A stretch of 18,635 nucleotides of DNA, taken from positions 1 through 18,635 of the forward strand of contig CAYQCL010000039.1 of assembly GCA_964416065.1 (NCBI GenBank), in the 5' to 3' direction. This DNA is from Limiplasma sp964416065 (GTDB lineage: Bacteria; Bacillota; Clostridia; Christensenellales; Aristaeellaceae). Below the pieces are notes generated by a model. It saw only the letters and a list, made by a program, of their open reading frames with translations. It was not told where the DNA came from and ran no database searches. The translations under genes were made by a program, and so were the position numbers. Positions 11,663-18,635 of this stretch are shown piece after piece (positions within the stretch are counted from its first letter, which is position 1; every line of letters begins with the position of its first letter).

Positions 11663-14600
11663 CGCTGGACGAGCTGATTGTAAAGGTGCGGGTTGCCGCC
11701 GATGGCGCGGATGAAGAACTGGACGGTGTGCTGGACGATCTGAAGAAATTCGCCGCCGATGCGAAAAAAGCGGCAGCCGATGCGGCCTCTTCGGAAGCCA
11801 CGAAAAGGGGCGCAGCAGAGAAAGCCGCTGCGTGGGCGGCTATGAGCGCGGCGGCGGGAAACGCGTTTGGCAAAATCTGCGGCGCGATTCAGACCGGCCT
11901 AGATAAGAGCAATGAATACGCGGCCGCCGTGAAGGGACTGCAAAGCGTCGCCGAGGCGAACGACATCGGCAGCACGAGGCTTCAGCAGGCGCTTGACAGC
12001 ATAACGGACGAGTTTTTTAACGCCGCGAGCGCCGCGACCGCTTTCAAAAACCTGCTTTCGCGCGGGTACACGCTGGAACAGGCCACACAGACGATAGACC
12101 GTCTGAAAAACAGCGCGGCTTATGGACGGCAGGCCAATCTGACGCTTTCGGACGCGGTGGTCAGTGCCACCGAGGGCATTCGCAACGAGAATAGCATTTT
12201 GGTGGATAACGCGGGCGTAACCAAAAATGTCGCCAAGATGTGGGAGGAATATGCGAAGGAGCGCGGCGTGGCCACCACGAGCCTCACCCAGGCGCAGAAG
12301 GTGGAGGCGGAGTATCTTGGCATTCTGCAGGAGACGTCCGCGCAGGTGGGCGATCTGGACAAGCTGAGCGAGGGCTTGGCGGGATCACAGGCAAAGGCCG
12401 CGAACCAGACGCAGCTGTTGGCGCAGAGCTTTGGTGAGGCGATGACGCCTGTGGCGGGTCTAGGTACGGATCTGTTTACGGGGTTGCTGGAGGGACTAAA
12501 AGGAGCAGCGGATGCCGTACCCGAACTGACAGCGGGCCTGACGACCGCCACGACGGCCATGACCGGACTTGTGGCCGCCGCGGCCGGGCTGAAAACGGTA
12601 AAGACGCTGCTTAGCAGCATTAAGCTCACGAGCGCATCACTGGGCCCCCTCGCGGCGATTGCTGCGGTTCTAGGAACCATCGCCGGATTGTACACAGCCG
12701 TGAAGAACGCGCAGGAGGAAGCCGCGAAGGCGGAGGAGGCGCGTATCCAGGCGAACCGAGAGGCGGTGAGCGACCAGGCAGAGCGACTGGAAAGGCTGAA
12801 CACGCTGACATCCCGATACAACGAGCTGAGCGGAAAAGAGAGCCTAAGCTACAGCGAACAGCGCGAGATGGTAAGCATCAAGCGCGAGCTGGCGGAGGTC
12901 TACGGCGTGGTTGCCGAAAACGCCAACGCGGCGGCGGACGCCCAGCGCAATTATAACGCGGCGCTTAACGAGGCGACCAAAAAGGAATTACAGGAGTTAT
13001 ATGATCGGCAGGCGCAGGTGGTTCAGGACGCGCGGAACAAAGCGACCGGCGATGATGTCGTGAAACAGGCGGAGGCATACGCGAAAGCCGTCACCGAGCT
13101 GGCATGGTCTCAGGAACAACTGAACGATGCGGTGAGCAAAGGCGAGCCAGAGGGAAGCGAGATCTACAATATGTTGGTCGGTTGGGTAGAGGATGACACA
13201 GCTGCGCTGAAGACAGCGAAAACCGACCTGAATGAATATAGCGATCTGTATGCAGACTGGTTTGATAAGGCCGTCGATCTGGCACTGACGGAGGCGCAGC
13301 TTCGCGGGGACGAGGTCAGTGACAGCATGGCCGATGTCCTGCGCGACATGTTCAGCCTCAATCTCGCCTCCTTTGGCGGGGACATGGAGAAGGCCTCCGC
13401 ATATGTGGAGAGAATGGTCGCCCTGCTGACGGCGGCCTGTTCTGGCGCGGACGTATCGCAAGCGGTAGAAGCGGCAAAGGGCGTTATGGACAACGTATTG
13501 GCCGGCGCCGCGCCATCAGACGAGGATGTGCAGACGTTCCAGGACGCCTGGGACACGATCTTTGACCCCGAGGGCACGGTCATGCCCTGGCTGGAACAGA
13601 TCAGCGCGGCAACGGGCGAGACGCTTCCCGTTCTCCAGGAAAGCATCATGGAATCCCTGACGGGCTTTACCGGCTTTGCGGACGGCGTTGCCGAAAGCGG
13701 TCAGGAGGTAACGGACACCCTAAACGCCATCGCGCAGGAGGCGCTGGAGAGCGGAGACGCGCTGGCCGTGCTGGATGAGGCGTTTGACTGGTCTGGCGCG
13801 AGCGCTCAGGACGCGACGGCGCGGGCCAAACAGCTGCTTAACACCTATCGTGATTTGAGCAGCCGTGTCAACGAGCTGGATTCGAGAATGGATCGCCTGA
13901 AAACCGGACAAACCGCCCTGACCGCCGCGCAGAAGAAGGGCGTTACGACAATCAGCGGAGCTGACGACGCGGTGAAGGCCCTGGCAAAGGACGCCGGCTA
14001 TTCAGGCGACAGCCTGGACGAACTGAGCACCTATTTGACGGGATATGCCCAACATCTTCAGAGTGAAATGGAGAGCACGCAGGGGTCGCTTGTCTCGCTG
14101 AATGACGAGCTGGTAAATGCGCAGGACTGCGCAAACGTGGACGGAGAAGTGAATGTTCAGGTCGCCGGTGCCCTGACCGCTCTTCAGGCCGTTATGGACA
14201 AGGCCAGCGCGCTGCTCGCCCTGCTTCAGGCGCTTGGGATTGCAGGAACCGGAGGAACGAGCAGAAGCGGCGGCGGAGGAGGCAGCGGAAAGGACGACGC
14301 GGAGGAGGCGGCGCGTGAAGCGGAGCGGCTGCGCAAGGAAGCTATTCAGAAGGATTATGATCTGATCGACCACCGGCGCCATCTCAATGAGATCAGCTAT
14401 GAGGAAGAGCTGGAGATGCTTGAAAAGCTTCGCAAAAAGCACCAGCTCAACGCTGAGGAGATCATGGAATGGGAAGAAAAGGTCTATGATCTGAAGCAGA
14501 AGATCCGTGAGCGCGACGCGGGAAACGTGGACACGCTGGCAGAGGGCATTATTACGGCGCTGGAAAACCGCTATCAGGCCATGCTGGAAGCGGAAGTCGA

Positions 14601-15384
14601 ACGGCTGGACGCGAGCCGGAAGGCCTGGGAGGATTGGCGCGACGACAGCGTACAGGCGATCGAGGATCAGATTGATGCGCTGGATCAACTGGCGGATACG
14701 GAGGATCGGGAAAAGCAGGATCAGGAGGAGCTGCGAAAGATCGCCAAGCTGCGCCAGCAGATTGAGTTTGAACAGGACGACTACAACCGCGCCAAGCTGG
14801 AGCAGCAGCTTGAGCAGGCCATTGACAGTCGGGAAGAACGGCTCCGTAAGCTGGAAATCCAGGATCAGAAGGCCGCCTTGCAGGAGCAGATCAAGCAGAT
14901 CGAGGCAGAGGCCGAAAAACAGCTTGATGCGTTGGACGAGGAGCAGGAAGCCATTGAAAAGTCCTACGAGGAGCGCATGCAGACCGCCTCTTTGCAGGCC
15001 GAGGCGGAAAAGCTTCTGCTCACACAGAGCCAGGATCAGATTCTCGCTTTGCTCAACGACTACGCGCCGGAGTACAACGCGACGGGCGAGACGCTTGGCG
15101 AAAAGCTGCTGGAAGGCTTTCAGAGCAAGGTTGGAAATATTGAAAAATGGTTCGAGCAATTCAACGAGCAGATTCAAAATGCGCAGGCGCAGACGGCCGC
15201 CATCGCGCAGGCCGCAGCGGATAGCTTCTATCAGCAGCAGGCAGAGCGTGAAAGCGCTCAGAGCGCGTCTGGCGTACCGTCCGTGGTGCAGCAGACCGTA
15301 TATTTCAACCAGCCTGTGGAAACGCCCAGTCAAGTAGCGCGGCGAATGGAGCAGGTGAACGAGGAGCTGGCGCTGCTGCTGTAA
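11653..15384 (+). CDS. Tail tape measure protein
   Basis: The 1243-residue protein is mostly alpha-helical, which fits a protein that sets tail length, about 180-190 nm here. It has an N-terminal alanine-rich helical region and a conserved NLTLSDAVVSATEGIRNENS...VTKNVAKMWEEYAKE block (about 155-205). A hydrophobic segment lies around residues 302-352. A glycine/serine linker (SGGGGGSG) sits near 872, followed by a long charged coiled coil (about 880-1170) and the tail TVYFNQPVETPSQVARRMEQ. It overlaps the gpT-like frame by 10 bases. ATG 11659 is an alternative start. The frame is intact. Confidence 0.93.
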   Translation: MGMTLDELIVKVRVAADGADEELDGVLDDLKKFAADAKKAAADAASSEATKRGAAEKAAAWAAMSAAAGNAFGKICGAIQTGLDKSNEYAAAVKGLQSVAEANDIGSTRLQQALDSITDEFFNAASAATAFKNLLSRGYTLEQATQTIDRLKNSAAYGRQANLTLSDAVVSATEGIRNENSILVDNAGVTKNVAKMWEEYAKERGVATTSLTQAQKVEAEYLGILQETSAQVGDLDKLSEGLAGSQAKAANQTQLLAQSFGEAMTPVAGLGTDLFTGLLEGLKGAADAVPELTAGLTTATTAMTGLVAAAAGLKTVKTLLSSIKLTSASLGPLAAIAAVLGTIAGLYTAVKNAQEEAAKAEEARIQANREAVSDQAERLERLNTLTSRYNELSGKESLSYSEQREMVSIKRELAEVYGVVAENANAAADAQRNYNAALNEATKKELQELYDRQAQVVQDARNKATGDDVVKQAEAYAKAVTELAWSQEQLNDAVSKGEPEGSEIYNMLVGWVEDDTAALKTAKTDLNEYSDLYADWFDKAVDLALTEAQLRGDEVSDSMADVLRDMFSLNLASFGGDMEKASAYVERMVALLTAACSGADVSQAVEAAKGVMDNVLAGAAPSDEDVQTFQDAWDTIFDPEGTVMPWLEQISAATGETLPVLQESIMESLTGFTGFADGVAESGQEVTDTLNAIAQEALESGDALAVLDEAFDWSGASAQDATARAKQLLNTYRDLSSRVNELDSRMDRLKTGQTALTAAQKKGVTTISGADDAVKALAKDAGYSGDSLDELSTYLTGYAQHLQSEMESTQGSLVSLNDELVNAQDCANVDGEVNVQVAGALTALQAVMDKASALLALLQALGIAGTGGTSRSGGGGGSGKDDAEEAAREAERLRKEAIQKDYDLIDHRRHLNEISYEEELEMLEKLRKKHQLNAEEIMEWEEKVYDLKQKIRERDAGNVDTLAEGIITALENRYQAMLEAEVERLDASRKAWEDWRDDSVQAIEDQIDALDQLADTEDREKQDQEELRKIAKLRQQIEFEQDDYNRAKLEQQLEQAIDSREERLRKLEIQDQKAALQEQIKQIEAEAEKQLDALDEEQEAIEKSYEERMQTASLQAEAEKLLLTQSQDQILALLNDYAPEYNATGETLGEKLLEGFQSKVGNIEKWFEQFNEQIQNAQAQTAAIAQAAADSFYQQQAERESAQSASGVPSVVQQTVYFNQPVETPSQVARRMEQVNEELALLL

Positions 15385-15428
15385 GGAATGCGCAGGCCGG
15401 TTTTGTGCGTCGAAGGAGCGAAGAAGAA

Positions 15429-16304
15429 ATGCAGCGACTAACCTATATCAATCTGCGCGGTGAAAGCGTGGTGTTCGGATATGGCGCGCCCTGGCTTTTG
15501 CGCAGCGTGAAGGGCCTTGGCATGTGCGAAAACAATTTGACGCTTTCCAGCGGAAGCGGACAGAACGGAAGCACGTTGCAGTCCATGCGGCGCGAGGAGC
15601 GCGAGATCACGGCAGTGATTCAGCTTTTGGGCGCTGATCGGACGGATATGTACCGTCAGAGGGAAACGTTGTGCCGGAGGTTGTCGCCCGATCTGGCGGC
15701 AGACGGGGAAAAACGCGCGCGGCTTTTGTATGAAAATGACGCGGGCGCCTGGTGGACGTGGGCGATTCCCTGTGGCGATCTGGATTGGGGCTCGCGCTTC
15801 ATGGATATCCATACGGGGCTGAATGTGCGTTTTACGTGTGAAAGCCCGTTTTTATATGGCAAGGAGCCGAATGAAGTTGTCTTCAAGCAGACGCGCGGAG
15901 GATTCAAGCTTCCGTTTTCTTTTCCGCTACAACTGGGCGCGCAGTCCTTTGATATGGTCGTCACCAACGCGGGAAGCGCGGAATCACCCGTAACCGTAAC
16001 GATTGACGGATGCGGAGAAACGCCGGCGCTGGAAAACCTGACGACAGGAACGAGCTTGTCCCTGATAACGTCGCTACCTCAAGGCGACCGGCTGACCATT
16101 CAGACGGATCCATCGGATCTGTCGGTGTGGATCACGCGGGCGGACGGGACGGAGGAAAACGCTTTTGGGTTTCTGGATCCACTATCGTCTGTATCGGCCT
16201 TTGTGCTTCGACCAGGCGAAAACCGGCTGGCGTATGTGCCTGATGGGGATAAAAGCCGCAGCGTGATCAGGGTAAAGTGGTACGACGCATATGAGGGGGT
16301 ATAG
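15429..16304 (+). CDS. Distal tail protein (Dit, siphovirus tail family)
   Basis: The protein has 291 residues from ATG 15429, with AAGGAG at 15413-15418; a GTG at 15405 is less likely because it lies before that site. The N-terminal half (LTYINLRGESVVFGYGAPWLL, REITAVIQLLG, MYRQRETLCRRLSPD) fits the Sipho_tail/Dit family that forms the hub of the baseplate. The C-terminal half is beta-rich (VTVTIDGCGETPALENL...) and ends RSVIRVKWYDAYEGV. Position after the tape measure supports this. Confidence 0.85.
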   Translation: MQRLTYINLRGESVVFGYGAPWLLRSVKGLGMCENNLTLSSGSGQNGSTLQSMRREEREITAVIQLLGADRTDMYRQRETLCRRLSPDLAADGEKRARLLYENDAGAWWTWAIPCGDLDWGSRFMDIHTGLNVRFTCESPFLYGKEPNEVVFKQTRGGFKLPFSFPLQLGAQSFDMVVTNAGSAESPVTVTIDGCGETPALENLTTGTSLSLITSLPQGDRLTIQTDPSDLSVWITRADGTEENAFGFLDPLSSVSAFVLRPGENRLAYVPDGDKSRSVIRVKWYDAYEGV

Positions 16305-16307
16305 CGC

Positions 16308-17390
16308 ATGGAAACGGGCCCAATCATGGCAATGGACTATGATTTTCACCTGCTGGGAGAAATCCCGCACTATACTTCGCTGACGGTAAAACGCGAATTT
16401 TGGGACGCCGGAAGCTTCAAGCTGGTATTTCCGTATGGACGGGATGGCTTTGGACCGCTTGCGCGGGATCGTATTTTGTATATGCCGTCGAGGCCGGCTG
16501 TCGCTATGATCGTAACCAAGCTAAGCAAGACCGGCGGGAAGATAACGGCGGACGGAACGCTTTTGAAGGGGCTGGCCAAACGACGCATTTGCGTGCCGCC
16601 CCTGAATGTGGACGCGGAGTATCAGGCCTTTGGCTACGATCTGTACACCGGAGACGCCGAAAGCGCCTATCTGCATTATGCGGCAAACAACCTGACGTCG
16701 CCTGAAGATGAAAAGCGCCGCATGCCTTATATGATTCTGGCCGAAAACCAGTATCGGGGGATGACGCTTCCCTGGGCGGCGCGCTTTGAAAACCTATGTG
16801 ATTTTTTTGGAGAGATCGGCGAGGGGACGGGCATCGGCTGGGACATACGTCCCGACTTTGCCCAAAAGCAATATGTGTTTGAGGTCGCAGAGGGCGTTGA
16901 CCGCACGAGCGGAACGGCGCGCGCCGCTCTGTCACGCGAACTGGGAAACGCGGGGGACGCGACCATTACCGACGACGCGACCGCTGCCGCGACGGTGATC
17001 TATGCGGGCGGGGGCGGCGAGGATGAAAATCGTCTGATCCTGAGCTACGGGAACGAGCTGGAGGGGCTTGCCCGTTACGAGCAGTTTGCGGACTGCGGCA
17101 GCGTGACGGATACGGATATGCTGGATATGGCGGCCGTACGGAAAATGAGCGCTATAAAACGCACCATGACGGTCTCCGTCTTGGAGAGCGGGCTATGTCG
17201 GTATGAGCGCGACTATGATCTGGGTGACCGCGTGACATGCATTGCCGAAGACTGGCGCATGGACGCTCAGTTGATTGCTATGGAGGAAGTATACGAAGGG
17301 GGTCATCGCACGCTGAAAGCAACCTTTGGGGATGCGCCGGTAACGGTTACGGCGATTCTAAGACGCGACAGGAGATCAGCCGTCAGATAG
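16308..17390 (+). CDS. Gp37-like siphovirus tail protein (Tal-like)
   Basis: The protein has 360 residues and resembles the Siphovirus ReqiPepy6 Gp37-like family: YDFHLLGEIPHYTSLTVKREFWDAGSFKL near the N-terminus, a GTLLKGLAKRRI segment and a C-terminal YERDYDLGDRVTC part with a beta-strand end. It likely forms the tip of the tail below the Dit ring. No peptidase extension is present. It starts three bases after the Dit stop, with GAGGGGG upstream. Confidence 0.82.
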   Translation: METGPIMAMDYDFHLLGEIPHYTSLTVKREFWDAGSFKLVFPYGRDGFGPLARDRILYMPSRPAVAMIVTKLSKTGGKITADGTLLKGLAKRRICVPPLNVDAEYQAFGYDLYTGDAESAYLHYAANNLTSPEDEKRRMPYMILAENQYRGMTLPWAARFENLCDFFGEIGEGTGIGWDIRPDFAQKQYVFEVAEGVDRTSGTARAALSRELGNAGDATITDDATAAATVIYAGGGGEDENRLILSYGNELEGLARYEQFADCGSVTDTDMLDMAAVRKMSAIKRTMTVSVLESGLCRYERDYDLGDRVTCIAEDWRMDAQLIAMEEVYEGGHRTLKATFGDAPVTVTAILRRDRRSAVR

Positions 17391-17442
17391 GGCGCAAAAA
17401 GGGACGCGCGGGGCGCAACCGCGCAGAAAGGTGAGATAGCCT

Positions 17443-18405
17443 ATGGCATCGGAATTTTACGGATACTTTGACACCATTGATGGAGACGAACGGGAGTATG
17501 ACGCCGCGCGGTTTTCCCATCTGCTGAAGGCGGTGGCGCGCAGCGGCGTAAGCAGTCACGCCGGAGGCTTGGAGGTGACAGCGGACGGTCTGGGGATGCA
17601 GACCTCCATCGCCTACGGCGGCGCGGTCATCGAGGGCTATGTCTACGTACTGGAGGATGACGGCGGAGAACCCAAAACCGTCACGCATGAGGCAAGCGGA
17701 GCTGCCGATCGTCTCGATCGCATTGTTGTGCGCCTGGAAAAGGCCCAGAGCGAACGGCGAATGAGGATCGTTCTGCTCACCGGTGTCCCTTCGGCCGACC
17801 CTGAACCTCCCGAACTGACGCGCACTTCGCTGATCTATGAGATCTCCCTCGCCCGCGTACGGGTGCGCGCCGCAGCTACGGTCATCGAATCGGATGACGT
17901 GGTGGACGAGCGCGGTGACGAAACGGTCTGCGGATACGCTATACCGCAGGCGGTTTCTGAAAACCTGGGCGCAACCATGAGGCAGTTAAATGCCCTCAGG
18001 ACGGACTTTACAAACGAGGTGACCACCCTGAATGAAGAAGTCGCCAAAAAATTTGACGCCGCCAACGTAGCGAACAATCTGACAACGACGGAGGAAGGGT
18101 ATGTGCTGGACGCAAGGCAGGGAAAAATCCTGAACGACGCCGTTGCGGAGAAATGCGCGAAGGCGGCCGCGACGGCGAGCCTGGCGACGGCGAGTTGGAG
18201 CGGGAGCGGGCCCTATACGCAAACGGCGTCGGTGAGCATTGTTACGGCGAGCAACGCGGCGATCGTGACACCCGCGCCCGCCAGCTATGAAACCTGGGCA
18301 CAATGCGGCGTATACGCGAGCACACAGGCGGCAGGGTCGCTGACGTTTACAGCAAAGTTCAAGCCAACGTCGGCGCTTACGGTCAATGTGTTATGCATCA
18401 ATTAA
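17443..18405 (+). CDS. Baseplate / receptor-binding protein
   Basis: The 320-residue protein has an N-terminal baseplate-anchoring region (EFYGYFDTIDGDEREYDAARF, then a beta-rich GGAVIEGYVYVLEDD). A helical linker carries the tail-fibre motif NNLTTTEEGYVLDARQGKIL (about 205-224), and a C-terminal beta domain begins SLATASWSGSGPYTQTASVS. These are typical of Bacillota phage baseplate upper or receptor-binding proteins. The receptor is unknown. The start has AAAGGTGAG upstream. Confidence 0.78.
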   Translation: MASEFYGYFDTIDGDEREYDAARFSHLLKAVARSGVSSHAGGLEVTADGLGMQTSIAYGGAVIEGYVYVLEDDGGEPKTVTHEASGAADRLDRIVVRLEKAQSERRMRIVLLTGVPSADPEPPELTRTSLIYEISLARVRVRAAATVIESDDVVDERGDETVCGYAIPQAVSENLGATMRQLNALRTDFTNEVTTLNEEVAKKFDAANVANNLTTTEEGYVLDARQGKILNDAVAEKCAKAAATASLATASWSGSGPYTQTASVSIVTASNAAIVTPAPASYETWAQCGVYASTQAAGSLTFTAKFKPTSALTVNVLCIN

Positions 18406-18421
18406 GACGGGGAGGGATTGG

Positions 18422-18635
18422 ATGATACTGAATATGATTGGCTCGGGATATGCCAACTACGGCCTCCCTGAGTTTACCTACACAGGAACCTATCAGTTGA
18501 TCAATGACGGGATCAGCAACGCCACACAGAATTGGCGGATTAAATTTCTCACCAGCGGGACGCTCACATTTACAAATCTGGGCAGCGGCGCGGGAGTCAT
18601 CGACTGCTTTCTCGTGGGCGGAGGCGCTGGCGCCG
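18422..18635 (+). CDS. Glycine-rich tail fibre, 5' part only
   Basis: The frame starts at ATG 18422 after GGGGAGGG and stays open to the window end (71 codons seen). It encodes a short N-terminus, then WRIKFLTSGTLTFTNLG and IDCFLVGGGAGA, the start of the glycine-rich domain found in Bacillota phage tail fibres. It follows the receptor-binding gene and is probably a fibre or accessory tip protein. The rest lies outside the window. Confidence 0.65.
   Translation, partial: MILNMIGSGYANYGLPEFTYTGTYQLINDGISNATQNWRIKFLTSGTLTFTNLGSGAGVIDCFLVGGGAGA

Noticed and set aside
14002..15333. 443-codon minus-strand frame opposite the tape measure coiled coil
   Set aside because: It is the leucine-rich mirror of a glutamate/glutamine/lysine-rich coiled coil, without a start site or domain.
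14507..15337. 276-codon + strand frame inside the tape measure gene
   Set aside because: Arg/Ser-rich shifted-frame shadow of the coiled coil; no ribosome binding site.

Overview
The window is one strand of a temperate or formerly temperate siphovirus (Caudoviricetes) genome. It runs from the end of the early/middle genes through the late regulator, packaging, head and tail genes into the first receptor-binding genes. The host is most likely a GC-rich, gut-type member of the Bacillota (class Clostridia). This rests on consensus sigma-A promoters (TTGACA-17-TATACT), strong AAGGAGG ribosome binding sites, and the protein families present: PBSX-type terminase, SPP1 Gp6-like portal, phi13-type major tail protein and Gp37-like tail protein. 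All convincing genes are on the + strand.

Layout. 1-621: a 59-residue stub of a phage SNF2 helicase, then an ArpU/RinA/DUF1492-like late regulator. 622-2185: an unusual accessory zone. It holds a possible activator-dependent promoter with a structured leader, then two tandem copies (577 bp each, offset 671 bp) of a cassette. Each cassette has a strong promoter, a 39-residue basic/hydrophobic protein, a 35-residue hydrophobic protein and a small AbrB/SymE-like protein. A conserved antisense promoter follows each 39-residue gene, as in type I toxin-antitoxin loci. The zone closes with an intrinsic terminator. 2255-9348: terminase small and large subunits, portal, scaffold, major capsid, a 37-residue basic protein, head-tail connector, stopper, HK97 gp10-like protein, tail terminator and major tail protein. 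9386-11001: a module bounded by two terminators, carrying a MuF-type minor head protein, a toxin-like domain in the same frame behind a single TAA stop, and a probable immunity protein. 11034-15384: tail chaperones, probably joined by -1 frameshifting, and the tape measure. 15429-18635: distal tail protein, Gp37-like tail protein, a baseplate/receptor-binding protein and the start of a glycine-rich tail fibre.

How it works together. The regulator probably switches on the late genes. The terminase packages DNA through the portal into a capsid built on the scaffold. Connector and stopper proteins join head to tail. Tail tube, tape measure and baseplate proteins build a long flexible tail of roughly 180-190 nm, taking the usual 0.15 nm per tape-measure residue.

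The points most worth a second look are the duplicated small-membrane-protein/antisense cassette, the MuF-toxin fusion cut by one in-frame stop, and a hairpin that closes an over-long gap between the ribosome binding site and the start codon of the major tail gene. No tRNA, CRISPR array, integrase or insertion sequence was seen.
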